From DATFMH01 sp035267045 (lineage in GTDB: Bacteria > Bacteroidota > Rhodothermia > Balneolales > DATFMH01): a DNA stretch of 49,814 bases. Where the stretch lies: contig DATFMH010000093.1 in the NCBI GenBank assembly GCA_035267045.1, forward strand, positions 1 to 49,814, written 5' to 3'. Under the pieces are notes generated by a model that was not told the DNA's origin, searched no databases, and worked only from the letters and a program-made list of their open reading frames with translations. The first letter of the stretch is position 1, and each line of letters opens with the position of its first letter. Positions 18,499 through 28,304 of the stretch are shown here, piece by piece. The translations under genes and the position numbers were made by a program.

Positions 18499-19485
18499 AT
18501 GAGAATTGCTGTTGATGCCGTAGGTGGTGATTATTATCCGAAGAATCCAGTAGAAGGAGCAATCCAGGCTATTGAAGAGAATGATAAAATCGACATTCTG
18601 CTTTGTGGTCCGGAAGGAATGATTAAAAAGGAACTCAGCAAATTCAGCTATGATGATAATAGAATTTCCATATTTGATGCTCCACAGATTATCGGGATGA
18701 ATGAATCTCCGGCTAAAGCTTTTAAAACTAAACCGGATTCATCAATTGTTCGTGGGCTGACAGTACAAAAGAAAGGTCAGTGTGATGCGTTTATCAGCGC
18801 CGGAAACACAGGTGCCTTGTTAGCTGCATCAACTTTTATACTTGGTAAGCTTGAGGGAGTCATAAGGCCTACTATTGCCGCTTTATATCCCACAATCAAA
18901 GGATTCAGATTATTGGTTGATGCCGGTGCAAACCTTGAAGTTAAACCGGAGATGCTCTATCAATTCGGATTGATGGGAAAAGTATATGTTGAAGAGGTAC
19001 TCGGCATTGAAAATGCCCGAATCGGACTATTAAATGTTGGAGAAGAAAAGGAAAAGGGGACGGAGATTCTTAAAGAATCATATAATTTATTGGATAAAAA
19101 TCCCAATTTTATAGGCAATATTGAAGGTAGAGATATTTTACCTGCCAAAGCTGATGTTTTTGTATGCGACGGAATGATTGGTAATATCACCTTGAAATTT
19201 GGTGAATCACTGGTTGATGCATTTCAAATATTAATCAGTCAGGGCATAGAAAAGAATAAATTATCAGATGAACAAAAACAGGTTGTACTTAAAGTAATTT
19301 CAGATGTTATTAGCCCTTTCGACTATCAAATGGTGGGTGGCGTACCTTTCCTGGGTGTTGATGGCATTAGTTTAGTCGGACATGGAAGCAGCAGCGCGAA
19401 AGCTGTTAAAAATATGATTCTTAACGCCGCCCTTTGTGTTGAACATGGAGTCAATAGTAAAATCGTCTCTTCTCTTAAAAATTAA
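18499..19485 (+). CDS. plsX: Phosphate acyltransferase PlsX
   Basis: Makes acyl-phosphate from acyl-ACP for phospholipid synthesis, 328 residues. The N-terminal MRIAVDAVGGDYYPKNPVEGA, the SAGNTGALLAAS loop, LVDAGANLEVKP, LNVGEEKEKGTE and the C-terminal GVPFLGVDGISLVGHGSSSA motif are all diagnostic. It lies 39 bases after rpmF and 18 before fabH, opening the fatty-acid gene block. Confidence 0.97.
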   Translation: MRIAVDAVGGDYYPKNPVEGAIQAIEENDKIDILLCGPEGMIKKELSKFSYDDNRISIFDAPQIIGMNESPAKAFKTKPDSSIVRGLTVQKKGQCDAFISAGNTGALLAASTFILGKLEGVIRPTIAALYPTIKGFRLLVDAGANLEVKPEMLYQFGLMGKVYVEEVLGIENARIGLLNVGEEKEKGTEILKESYNLLDKNPNFIGNIEGRDILPAKADVFVCDGMIGNITLKFGESLVDAFQILISQGIEKNKLSDEQKQVVLKVISDVISPFDYQMVGGVPFLGVDGISLVGHGSSSAKAVKNMILNAALCVEHGVNSKIVSSLKN

Positions 19486-19503
19486 TTTTCGTAAATAATT
19501 AAG

Positions 19504-20499
19504 ATGTCTAATAAAATATATGCCAAAATTACGGCATTAGGTCATTATTTACCTGATAATGTAATGACCAATCATGATTTGGAGAAACTCGTCGATACAA
19601 ACGACGAATGGATTCGTTCACGAACCGGTATTAAAGAACGAAGAATATTAAGAGATCCGGACAAAGCTACGGCATTTATGGCTTCGGAAGCAGCCAAAGA
19701 GTTGTTAAAAAATCGTGGAATTACGGCAGATGAGATTGATGCGATAATCGTCGCAACGGTGACGCCCGATTATCTTTTCCCGGCAACGGCTTGTCTGGTT
19801 CAAACAATGATTGGTGCGGGTAATGCTTATGGATTTGACCTTTCCGCAGCTTGTTCCGGTTTCCTTTTTGCATTATCAAACGGATCAGCATTGATTGAAT
19901 CAGGTCGATATAAAAAAGTCATCGTTATAGGATCGGATAAAATGAGTTCCATAATGGATTTTACCGATCGGACTACTTGTATTTTATTCGGAGACGGTGC
20001 CGCCGCGGTGTTACTTGAACCGTCAGACGATGAGACTGGTGTGATCGATTATGTGCAGCATTGCGAAGGAGACCTAAACGGATATTTATACCAACCGGCC
20101 GGTGGCAGCCGCCAACCTGCTTCTCTGGAAACCGTTCGCAACCGGTTACATTTTATTAAACAGGAAGGCCGTGCCGTATTTAAAAAAGCTACAGTTGGTA
20201 TGGCTGATGTTTCAGTTGAAGTTATGAATCGAAATAATTTGAAAGACGATGATATTGCCTGGTTGGTTCCACATCAAGCCAATTTACGTATTATAGATGC
20301 TACGGCACGACGTATGGGACTGGACAGTGAAAAAGTGATGATCAATATTGATCGATATGGCAATACCACGGCAGCCACAATCCCATTATGTCTGTATGAT
20401 TGGAACGATAAACTGAATTATGGAGATAATTTGATATTATCAGCTTTCGGTGGTGGATTCACGTGGGGAGCTATTTATGTAAAATGGGGAATTAAATGA
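19504..20499 (+). CDS. fabH: 3-oxoacyl-[ACP] synthase III
   Basis: Condenses acetyl-CoA (or another primer) with malonyl-ACP to initiate fatty-acid synthesis, 331 residues. The triad is visible: Cys117 in SAACSGF, His in VPHQANLRI and Asn in YGNTTAAT. DEWIRSRTGI(K)ERR is the FabH substrate-entry motif. The stop overlaps the fabD start as ATGA. Confidence 0.97.
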   Translation: MSNKIYAKITALGHYLPDNVMTNHDLEKLVDTNDEWIRSRTGIKERRILRDPDKATAFMASEAAKELLKNRGITADEIDAIIVATVTPDYLFPATACLVQTMIGAGNAYGFDLSAACSGFLFALSNGSALIESGRYKKVIVIGSDKMSSIMDFTDRTTCILFGDGAAAVLLEPSDDETGVIDYVQHCEGDLNGYLYQPAGGSRQPASLETVRNRLHFIKQEGRAVFKKATVGMADVSVEVMNRNNLKDDDIAWLVPHQANLRIIDATARRMGLDSEKVMINIDRYGNTTAATIPLCLYDWNDKLNYGDNLILSAFGGGFTWGAIYVKWGIK

Positions 20500-21386
20500 T
20501 GAAAAAAGCTTTTCTGTTTCCGGGACAGGGTTCACAATTTGTAGGAATGGGTAAAGATCATTACGATCAGAATAGCACATTCGCTTCATATTGTGACAAG
20601 GCCAATGAGATTTTGGGAATAGATTTAACTTCTATCATGTTTAATGGTCCTGATGAGAAATTAAAGCAGACCGAGTTTACGCAACCGGCCATATTTCTAC
20701 ACTCTGTTGCCTTACTGGCAATATTACATGATAAACCTGATATGGTTGCCGGCCACAGCCTTGGGGAGTTTTCTGCACTTGTGGCATGTGATGCCGTATC
20801 TTTTGAAGACGCATTAAAAATTGTCAGGAAACGCGGACAGTTAATGCAAGAAGCTGGTACTTCAAACCCCGGTACTATGGCTGCTGTTATCGGTATGACA
20901 GATGATGATGTGGAAAGTACCTGTAAAGAAGCAGCGGACAAAACGGGAAAAGTTGTTATACCTGCTAATTATAATTGTCCGGGGCAGTTGGTTATATCAG
21001 GTGATGAGGAAGCAATTGATGAGGCCATAGCTCTGTTAAAAGAGAAAGGATGCAGAGTAGCTAAAAAGCTTCCGGTAAGTGGAGCATTTCACTCCTCTTT
21101 GATGCAGCCGGCTTATGATGGCCTGAAACAAAGCCTTGAAGAACTGGAAGTTAATGAGCCATCATGTCCTATTTATCAAAATTATACGGGTAAACCTACT
21201 ATTGACAAGGATGAAATTAGAAGCAACTTATTAAATCAGCTGCTTCACCCGGTAAAATGGACACAAACTTTATTGAAGATGCATGAGGACGGGGCTGAGC
21301 AATTTATGGAGGTCGGACCCGGGAAAGTTTTACGCGGATTGGTTAAGCGTACATTGAAAGAAGTGGAAACAGAAGGATATCAATAA
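20496..21386 (+). CDS. fabD: Malonyl-CoA:ACP transacylase
   Basis: Transfers malonyl from CoA to ACP, 296 residues from the first Met. The motifs are FPGQGSQ, GHSLGE with the nucleophile Ser88, and SGAFHSSLM with the catalytic His. Two adjacent ATG codons (20496, 20499) are possible starts; the first overlaps the fabH stop, suggesting translational coupling. Confidence 0.97.
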   Translation: MMKKAFLFPGQGSQFVGMGKDHYDQNSTFASYCDKANEILGIDLTSIMFNGPDEKLKQTEFTQPAIFLHSVALLAILHDKPDMVAGHSLGEFSALVACDAVSFEDALKIVRKRGQLMQEAGTSNPGTMAAVIGMTDDDVESTCKEAADKTGKVVIPANYNCPGQLVISGDEEAIDEAIALLKEKGCRVAKKLPVSGAFHSSLMQPAYDGLKQSLEELEVNEPSCPIYQNYTGKPTIDKDEIRSNLLNQLLHPVKWTQTLLKMHEDGAEQFMEVGPGKVLRGLVKRTLKEVETEGYQ

Positions 21387-21394
21387 ATAACACT

Positions 21395-22144
21395 ATGAGT
21401 TTCAGTTTAGAAGGAAAAACCTGCCTGGTAACAGGCGGAGGCCGGGGAATTGGCCGTTCGATTGCCCTGGGATTGGCAAAAGCCGGCGCAGATGTGGCCA
21501 TTACGTATTCGAGGTCGGCAGACGCCGCCAATGAGGTAAAAAAAGAAATAGAATCTTTAGGTAGAAAAGCAAAAGCCATTCAAGCCGATGCAGTAGATAC
21601 CGAACGCGCTGCTGAAGTTATAAATGAGCTTGTCAAAGATTGGTCGAAACTGGATGTGCTCGTTAATAACGCAGGTATTACCAGGGATACATTGATAATG
21701 CGAATGAGTGAAGAGCAATGGGACTCTGTTATCACAACCAATCTGAAAAGTGTTTTTAATTACAGTAAGGCGGTTGTTCGTCCCATGATGCGTCAGCGTT
21801 CAGGCTCAATAATTAATATAAGTTCTATTATCGGTATAACCGGAAATGCAGGACAGACGAATTACGGTGCATCCAAAGCTGGAATTATTGGCTTCAGTAA
21901 ATCGTTGGCAAAGGAGATTGGTTCAAGAAATATAAGAGTAAATGTGATCGCTCCTGGTTATATTATGACCGACATGACTGAGAATTTGGATGATAAGTTG
22001 ATTGATATGATTAAAACATCAACTCCACTTGGAAGAGGAGGCAATCCTCAGGAAGTGGCTGATTCTGTAATATTTCTTGCATCTGATGCAAGTTCGTACA
22101 TAACAGGGTCGGTTATTCAGGTTGACGGCGGCATGGCTATGTAA
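21395..22144 (+). CDS. fabG: 3-oxoacyl-[ACP] reductase
   Basis: NADPH-dependent SDR enzyme reducing beta-ketoacyl-ACP, 249 residues. It has the cofactor motif TGGGRGIGRS, NNAGITRD, catalytic Ser in NISS, Tyr157 and Lys161 (YGASK) and the C-terminal ITGSVIQVDGGMAM. It lies 8 bases after fabD. Confidence 0.97.
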   Translation: MSFSLEGKTCLVTGGGRGIGRSIALGLAKAGADVAITYSRSADAANEVKKEIESLGRKAKAIQADAVDTERAAEVINELVKDWSKLDVLVNNAGITRDTLIMRMSEEQWDSVITTNLKSVFNYSKAVVRPMMRQRSGSIINISSIIGITGNAGQTNYGASKAGIIGFSKSLAKEIGSRNIRVNVIAPGYIMTDMTENLDDKLIDMIKTSTPLGRGGNPQEVADSVIFLASDASSYITGSVIQVDGGMAM

Positions 22145-22199
22145 GTATTTGAAAGCGACTCAGGGAAATAATTGCGCTTACAATTAACTATTTTTATTA

Positions 22200-22223
22200 T
22201 TCACCGATTTAGGTGAAAATTTT
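22200..22223 (+). other. Small hairpin between fabG and acpP
   Basis: TTCACC (22200-22205) and GGTGAA (22212-22217) form a 6-bp stem with a 6-base loop, followed by AATTTTTC. It could be a weak terminator or processing site that helps set acpP expression apart from fabG. The 149-base gap probably also holds an acpP promoter. Confidence 0.35.
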
Positions 22224-22293
22224 TCAAAGATCGTTTGACGAATAACAATTAATTATCGAATCACTATAAACAAATACATAAAAAGGAAAGTAA

Positions 22294-22533
22294 ATGGCAC
22301 AGGATATTGAAGCGAAAGTAAAATCTATCATCGTTGATAAACTTGGTGTTGATGAATCAGAAGTAACACCCGAAGCAAATTTCACCAACGATTTAGGTGC
22401 AGATTCGTTAGATACTGTAGAATTAATCATGGAATTCGAAAAAGAATTTGATATCAGTATTCCTGATGAAGATGCTGAAAACATTGCCACTGTTTCGGAT
22501 GCTATAGAGTATATCAACGGTAGAAAATCTTAA
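22294..22533 (+). CDS. acpP: Acyl carrier protein
   Basis: 79-residue, strongly acidic four-helix carrier. The phosphopantetheine site is Ser38 in GADSLDTVEL, and the helix around it is typical of bacterial AcpP. A good Shine-Dalgarno (AAAGGAAAG) precedes the ATG. It lies immediately upstream of fabF, as in most bacteria. Confidence 0.98.
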   Translation: MAQDIEAKVKSIIVDKLGVDESEVTPEANFTNDLGADSLDTVELIMEFEKEFDISIPDEDAENIATVSDAIEYINGRKS

Positions 22534-22564
22534 TCCTTCGAAAAGGCTTTTTAAAAACTAAATT

Positions 22565-23809
22565 ATGTCAAATCGAAGAGTTGTTATAACGGGAATAGGG
22601 GCCCTTACACCAGTAGGTAAGGGTGCCCCCGAATTTTGGAATGGATTAGTTTCCGGGAAAAACGGTGTAAGGCCAATAGAGCATTTTGATACCGAAAATT
22701 TCCCAACTAAATTCGCCGCTCAAATAGATAATTTTAATGCGAAAGAGCATCTCGATGCCAAGGCTGCACGACGGATGGATCGTTTTTGTCAGTATGCCAT
22801 GATTGCTGCTGAAGAAGCGGTTATGGATTCCGGAGTAGACCTTGAGAACCTGGATAAAGACCGCGTAGGTGTTATTGTTGGTTCCGGTATTGGTGGTATG
22901 GATACATTCCATCGGCAGGTGCAATCGTACAGTGATCGCGGACCGCGGGCGGTATCACCTTTTTTTATTCCTATGCTTATCCCTGACATTGCTGCAGGTC
23001 AAATCTCAATCAAGTATGGATTCAGAGGTCCTAATTTTTGTGTTGTTTCTGCATGTGCCACCGGTTCTCACAGTATCGGGTTGGCATATGACTCAATAAG
23101 ACAGGGTACATCTGATTATGCTGTCTGTGGAGGCGCAGAAGCTCCTATTATCGAGATGGGCGTCGCTGGATTTAATGCTATGCGGGCAATGTCAACAAGA
23201 AACGATTCACCCGAAACTGCTTCCAGGCCATTCGATAAAACAAGAGACGGTTTTGTACTCGGCGAAGGTTCCGGAATTATGTTTTTAGAAGAGTATGAAT
23301 CGGCTAAAAAAAGAGGAGCCAGAATTTATGCTGAGGTTACCGGTTATGGATTTTCTGCCGATGCCTATCATATTACAGCTCCTGATCCTGACGGTAATGG
23401 TGTGATAATCGCTATGAAAGAGGCGCTTAAATCAGCCAATATTAAAGCGGAAGATGTTGATCATATCAATATGCATGGTACCTCTACGCCGCTGGGAGAT
23501 ATAGCTGAAACAAATTCTATCAAAAAAGTTTTTGGTGATCATGCCTATAATATCAATTTAAACTCAACTAAGTCTATGACCGGACATATGTTGGGCGCGG
23601 CAGGCGCGGCAGAATCAATTGCTACTGTCCTTGCTATATATCACGGCATTATTCCACCTACTATTAATTATGAAACACCTGATCCGGAGTGTGACCTGAA
23701 TTACACTGTAAATGAATCGGTTGTTCGGGATGTACGTTACGCAATCAATAATGCATTTGGTTTCGGCGGACATAACACTTCCCTTGTATTTAAGAAATTT
23801 GAAGAATGA
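22565..23809 (+). CDS. fabF: 3-oxoacyl-[ACP] synthase II
   Basis: Elongating beta-ketoacyl-ACP synthase, 414 residues. The catalytic Cys164 lies in SACATGSHSIG; the two histidines lie in HGTSTPLGD and KSMTGHMLGAAGA. The C-terminal GFGGHNTSLVFKK completes the KAS fold. The stop is 7 bases before the rnc start. Confidence 0.97.
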   Translation: MSNRRVVITGIGALTPVGKGAPEFWNGLVSGKNGVRPIEHFDTENFPTKFAAQIDNFNAKEHLDAKAARRMDRFCQYAMIAAEEAVMDSGVDLENLDKDRVGVIVGSGIGGMDTFHRQVQSYSDRGPRAVSPFFIPMLIPDIAAGQISIKYGFRGPNFCVVSACATGSHSIGLAYDSIRQGTSDYAVCGGAEAPIIEMGVAGFNAMRAMSTRNDSPETASRPFDKTRDGFVLGEGSGIMFLEEYESAKKRGARIYAEVTGYGFSADAYHITAPDPDGNGVIIAMKEALKSANIKAEDVDHINMHGTSTPLGDIAETNSIKKVFGDHAYNINLNSTKSMTGHMLGAAGAAESIATVLAIYHGIIPPTINYETPDPECDLNYTVNESVVRDVRYAINNAFGFGGHNTSLVFKKFEE

Positions 23810-23816
23810 TAAAGGA

Positions 23817-24575
23817 ATGATTTCCAGGATTAGAGCGTATTTTCGTAAAAAAACGCTCGATCCCATTAATCAACATAAGATAGATTTTCTTGAAGAACTC
23901 TTTGGCGAGTCCATTGACAACCCATCTTTATATTTAAAAGCATTGAGGCATCGGTCAAAATTGGCCGATGCTAATGTTTCATATCATGATACAGATTCAT
24001 ATGAACAGCTTGAGTTTTTGGGAGACGCTGTACTGGATTTGATTGTCACGGAGATATTGTTTGATAGATTTCCGGAAGAGAACGAAGGTTTCATGACTAA
24101 ACTGCGCTCGAAAGTAGTGAAAGGGCATTCTCTGGCACGTTTATCAAGAAAATTGAATTTGGGTTCTGTTGTAGAAGTGGGTTCGAGAGCTAAAGGCCAG
24201 GGTATTGAGTTTTCAAACAGCGTATTGGCGGATATCTTTGAAGCAGTTGTCGGAGCATTATATCGTGATAAAGGGTATTCATTTACTTTTGCATTTGTTT
24301 CTGATGTTATAGAAAATTATATAGATTTAAAAAATCTGGTAATAACACACGATAATTATAAGAGTTTATTACTGGAATATGCACAGGCTCGCAAAAATCC
24401 GATCCCGGTGTATAAAGTAATATCAGAGAAAGGTCCTCCTCACGATAAAGTATTTGAGATCCAGGTATCTATAAATGACAAAGTGTTAGGACTAGGTATT
24501 GGTAAAAACAAAAAAACTGCGGAACAGATAGCAGCTAAGATAGCGTTAGAACATTTGAAAGATAAAGCTGAATAG
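23817..24575 (+). CDS. rnc: Ribonuclease III
   Basis: Double-strand-specific endoribonuclease, 252 residues. The signature EQLEFLGDAVLDLIV contains Glu66, Asp70 and Asp74. The second catalytic pair, Asp139 and Glu142, lies in LADIFEAVVGALY. A C-terminal dsRNA-binding domain (DNYKSLLLEYAQ...NKKTAEQIAAKIALEHL) follows. The frame is open further upstream inside fabF. I chose ATG 23817 because an AAAGGA ribosome-binding site precedes it and it starts after the fabF stop. It closes the fab block. Confidence 0.95.
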   Translation: MISRIRAYFRKKTLDPINQHKIDFLEELFGESIDNPSLYLKALRHRSKLADANVSYHDTDSYEQLEFLGDAVLDLIVTEILFDRFPEENEGFMTKLRSKVVKGHSLARLSRKLNLGSVVEVGSRAKGQGIEFSNSVLADIFEAVVGALYRDKGYSFTFAFVSDVIENYIDLKNLVITHDNYKSLLLEYAQARKNPIPVYKVISEKGPPHDKVFEIQVSINDKVLGLGIGKNKKTAEQIAAKIALEHLKDKAE

Positions 24576-24711
24576 TTCTAGTTTGCATTTTGGTTACTCA
24601 GATATTTGTAATATTAAAAAATAGCAATTGTTCTTTGCAAAACAGGAGAAATGTAACTATGACCGTCATAACGAAATAATTTTATTAAGTTATTTTTAAA
24701 AAGGAAAAGAA

Positions 24712-25788
24712 ATGATCGAAACGAAAACAGATATAAAGATCACCAAGACAGTCAAATCCAGAATTGATGAAGTAGATTTTAACCAGTTGAAATTCGGGGC
24801 CATATTCTCCGATCATATGTATCAACTCGATTATAAAGATGGTCAGTGGCTGAATCCACAAATTACTCCTTTTGGAAATATGGAGTTCTCGCCTGCCATG
24901 AGTGGTTTACATTACGGACAGGGGGTATTCGAAGGTTTGAAAGCATTCCGTTATAATGATGGTAAAATAAATGTATTTCGTGCTGAAGATCATTATAAAC
25001 GTTTTACACGCTCATGTGATCGGGTTTCCATACCTGAAATGGATAAAAATCTTTTTCTTGATGGTCTATATACTCTAATCGATATAGATAGACAGTGGGT
25101 CCCTTCTGAGAAATATAAATCATTATATATTCGACCTTTTGTTTTTGCTACAGATAATTTCCTTGGTGTCCGGTCATCACGAACATTTCGTTTTCTTATT
25201 ATCACCAGTCCGGTAGGTAATTATTATGAAGAAGGTTTAAAGCCGGTTTCATTAACAACAATGCCTGATTACGTACGTGCTGTTAAGGGTGGGGTCGGTA
25301 ATGCTAAAGTACCGGGCAATTATGCTGCCAGCATTTATCCGGCCGAGCAGGCAAAAGCCCAGGGATATACACAAGTATTATGGCTGGATGCCTGCGAAAA
25401 GAAATATATTGAAGAAGTAGGTACCATGAATATCTTCTTCGTAATAGACAACGTATTAATCACTCCGGCGTTAAGTGGGAGCATACTGGAAGGTGTAACA
25501 CGAAAAACCGTGCTTAAAGTCGCTAAAGATTTAGGTTATGATGCTGAAGAACGTCCGATCTCTATTGATGAAGTAATGGATGCGAGTGAAAATGGTACCT
25601 TACAGGAAGCATTTGGTACAGGGACTGCTGCCGTTATATCGCCCGTAGGCAAGATTCATCACGCTGATCATAATATCGAGATAAATAACAGGGAAATTGG
25701 TCCTGTCGTAAAGAAAATTTATAATCACATTACAGGTATGCATCATGGAGATGTGAAAGAATCCTATGGCTGGTGCCACGTATACTGA
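24712..25788 (+). CDS. ilvE: Branched-chain amino acid aminotransferase
   Basis: PLP enzyme of fold type IV, 358 residues, the long BCAT form. The PLP lysine is Lys199 in GNAKVPGNYAAS. The conserved EEVGTMNIFF and GSILEGVTRKTVL motifs follow, and the N-terminal HYGQGVFEGLKAFR is a BCAT hallmark. A Shine-Dalgarno (AAAAGGAAAAG) precedes the ATG. It has its own 136-base upstream gap and a terminator downstream, so it is probably monocistronic. Confidence 0.95.
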   Translation: MIETKTDIKITKTVKSRIDEVDFNQLKFGAIFSDHMYQLDYKDGQWLNPQITPFGNMEFSPAMSGLHYGQGVFEGLKAFRYNDGKINVFRAEDHYKRFTRSCDRVSIPEMDKNLFLDGLYTLIDIDRQWVPSEKYKSLYIRPFVFATDNFLGVRSSRTFRFLIITSPVGNYYEEGLKPVSLTTMPDYVRAVKGGVGNAKVPGNYAASIYPAEQAKAQGYTQVLWLDACEKKYIEEVGTMNIFFVIDNVLITPALSGSILEGVTRKTVLKVAKDLGYDAEERPISIDEVMDASENGTLQEAFGTGTAAVISPVGKIHHADHNIEINNREIGPVVKKIYNHITGMHHGDVKESYGWCHVY

Positions 25789-25825
25789 TATATATGTATA
25801 GTTATTACAGGCCAAGAATTTATTT

Positions 25826-25860
25826 AAGGTCGGTTATTATTTGATAATCGACCTTTTTTA
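25826..25860 (+). terminator. Intrinsic terminator after ilvE
   Basis: AAGGTCG...CGACCTT stem extended through TTAT/ATAA, followed by a T run, 37 bases after the ilvE stop. Confidence 0.88.
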
Positions 25861-26022
25861 TTTTTCGTGATCTGAAGAAATTTATTTGATAACATATCTT
25901 AATGTTGGATTTTCAATAGTTGGAATGATTATAGAGTCTGATACATTTTATAAGTTATTGATTAGCAATAAACTTCATGATATCACAGGGGTAATTACAA
26001 TAAATATTAAACAATAGTCGAC

Positions 26023-27402
26023 ATGCTTCAATTATTAAAACCGGAATTCCAGGAACTCATTGAGAAACATGACTGGCTTAGCTTACGCGATGTCCTAAAT
26101 GATATACCGCCTGTCGATATCGCTGATCTGCTTGAAGATCTGGACGAAGAAACAATGTTAATTGTATTCAGGCTTTTACCTAAGAGTAAAACAGCCAAAA
26201 CATTTTCTTATTTGAGCAAATCAAAAAGTGTTGAACTCATTCAGAGGTTTAATAGTAACCAGATTAAAGAAGTAATATCCGAGATGTCGCCAGACGACAG
26301 GGCTTCTTTTGTTGACAACCTGTCTGGTAATCTGATACAACGGGTTCTGAATACGATGAATCCAAACGATTTGGAAGAGGTAAAAATTCTTTTGGGTTAT
26401 CCGGAAAACAGTGTCGGACGTTTAATGACGATGAAATATGTCCGGATAAAATCATACTGGACTATTGAACGGAGTATGCAACATATACGTAAATGGGGTA
26501 GCTCTGCTGAAACGATAAACGTCATTTATGTTGTAGATGAAAATGGAAAATTAATTGATGACCTGAAGCTTCAACAACTCATTTTAAATCCGCCAAATGC
26601 GACGATAGAATCGATCATGGACTATTCTTTTACCGCATTGAATGTTGATGATGATCAGGAAGAAGCTGTAAAGGCACTAACGAAGTACGACCGTGTTGCT
26701 CTGCCTGTTATTGATCCTAACGGTATTCTTGTAGGCCTTGTAACAGCCGATGACGTATTCGATGTGGCAGAAGAAGAAACAACAGAGGATATGCAATTGA
26801 TGGCTGGTATGGAAGCGTTAGATACAAATTATTCGGAATCGTCTATTTCGGAAATGATCAAAAAAAGGATTGGATGGCTGCTCGTCCTGTTCGTCGGACA
26901 AATATTAACGGCAACGGCACTCGGAGCCTTTCAAAATATTTTGAAAAGTGTAGTAATTCTGTCTCTATTCATCCCTATGATCTTATCAAGCGGGGGTAAT
27001 TCGGGATCACAAGCGGCGACATTGATCATCAGAGCCTTATCGACAGACGATATCTATTTAAAAGAATGGATAGAAGTGCTTAAACGCGAATTGCTTTCAG
27101 GACTCATTTTAGGCTTACTTGTTGGTTGTTCCGGTTTTATCATAATAACCGTTTGGGCCTTTTTCGGTGGAATAACTTTCAATCATGTCTGGTGGTTCAG
27201 TGCAACGGCAGTAGCTTTAAGTTTGATAAGCGTCGTTCTCTTCGGTAATCTCCTGGGATCGATGATGCCCTTTTTCCTCTCAAAATTAGGCTTGGATCCT
27301 GCTGTGACATCAGGACCTTTTGTCTCAACCATTAGTGATGTTACAGGAATTCTGATTTATTTTTCAATTGCTATTACTATTTTGAGAGGCGTCTTGCTTT
27401 AA
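26023..27402 (+). CDS. mgtE: Magnesium transporter MgtE
   Basis: Mg2+ channel, 459 residues. The N-terminal helical superhelix domain (~1-130) contains LLEDLDEE and SPDDRASFVDNL. A CBS pair (~135-265) contains PVIDPNGILVGLVTADD. The C-terminal pore domain has five membrane segments, with the PMILSSGGNSGSQ selectivity segment near 320 and DPAVTSGPFVST near 425 (the ion-coordinating Asp). Mg2+ probably gates it through the N and CBS domains. No M-box-like leader was recognised in the 160 bases upstream. Confidence 0.95.
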   Translation: MLQLLKPEFQELIEKHDWLSLRDVLNDIPPVDIADLLEDLDEETMLIVFRLLPKSKTAKTFSYLSKSKSVELIQRFNSNQIKEVISEMSPDDRASFVDNLSGNLIQRVLNTMNPNDLEEVKILLGYPENSVGRLMTMKYVRIKSYWTIERSMQHIRKWGSSAETINVIYVVDENGKLIDDLKLQQLILNPPNATIESIMDYSFTALNVDDDQEEAVKALTKYDRVALPVIDPNGILVGLVTADDVFDVAEEETTEDMQLMAGMEALDTNYSESSISEMIKKRIGWLLVLFVGQILTATALGAFQNILKSVVILSLFIPMILSSGGNSGSQAATLIIRALSTDDIYLKEWIEVLKRELLSGLILGLLVGCSGFIIITVWAFFGGITFNHVWWFSATAVALSLISVVLFGNLLGSMMPFFLSKLGLDPAVTSGPFVSTISDVTGILIYFSIAITILRGVLL

Positions 27403-27455
27403 AAGTATTATCTTATAATGGAATTTGGGAACTGTGTAAATTTTTATAAAAAATT

Positions 27456-28304
27456 ATGAAAGCATATTTAGATCTGGTTAAACGTGTATTAGATAACGGA
27501 GTACGTAAAGAAAACAGGACAGGTATTGATACAATTTCAAATTTTGCAGAGTTTTATAAGGTTGATCTTTCAAAAGGTTTTCCTCTTCTGACTACAAAAA
27601 AAGTATATTTCAAATCCGTTATTCTTGAATTATTATGGTATTTACGCGGTGAAGATCATATACGTTGGCTTAGAGATGAAAATAATGTCCATATTTGGGA
27701 TGCCTGGGCAGACGAGGACGGTCATGTTGGACCGATTTATCCTGTGTTATGGAGACGTTTTCCGTATGCCGAAGAAGATGAAATAAATCTGGATGGTGAT
27801 TGTAGCAATCTTCAGAAGACAGTATTGATTCAAAAAGAATATGACCAGGTTCAGAATGCCATTCATATGTTGAAAACGAATCCCAACAGCCGCCGAATTG
27901 TTGTTAGTGCATGGAATCCTGGTTTATTAAAAAAGATGGCATTACCACCTTGTCATATTATGTATATTTTTAATGTTGCTGATGGCAAATTGAATTGTCA
28001 TTTAACGCAGCGTTCCGGCGATATTGCTCTGGGTATACCATTTAACCTGGCTTGCTACTCCGCACTGACATTAGCCATAGCCCAGGAAGTTGGGTTGGAA
28101 CCGGGTATATTTGCACACACGATAGTCGATGCCCATATTTATGTAAATCATATCGAGGGATTAAAGGAGCAACTTACAAGAGAGCCTTATCCGCTTCCGA
28201 CACTTGAGATTGCAGATAAAAAAGTTGATGACCTGACTCTTGAAGATTTTAAACTAAAAAATTATAAACATCATCCGTCAATTAAATTTGAAGTAGCTGT
28301 ATGA
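27456..28304 (+). CDS. thyA: Thymidylate synthase
   Basis: dUMP to dTMP methylation using methylene-THF, 282 residues. The nucleophile is Cys166 in LPPCHIMY. Arg146/Arg147 (SRRIVVSAWNP) contact phosphate from the other subunit, and QRSGDIALGIPFNLACY and HIYVNHIEGL are conserved. The usual GPVYGxQWR segment reads GPIYPVLWRRFPY at 92-104, followed by an acidic stretch before the conserved helix, a noticeable departure. Its stop overlaps the folA start, so thyA and folA are coupled. Confidence 0.95.
   Translation: MKAYLDLVKRVLDNGVRKENRTGIDTISNFAEFYKVDLSKGFPLLTTKKVYFKSVILELLWYLRGEDHIRWLRDENNVHIWDAWADEDGHVGPIYPVLWRRFPYAEEDEINLDGDCSNLQKTVLIQKEYDQVQNAIHMLKTNPNSRRIVVSAWNPGLLKKMALPPCHIMYIFNVADGKLNCHLTQRSGDIALGIPFNLACYSALTLAIAQEVGLEPGIFAHTIVDAHIYVNHIEGLKEQLTREPYPLPTLEIADKKVDDLTLEDFKLKNYKHHPSIKFEVAV

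Noticed and set aside
25861..26022. Possible M-box Mg2+ riboswitch before mgtE
   Set aside because: The leader is short and AT-rich, and I could not find the paired elements expected of an M-box.
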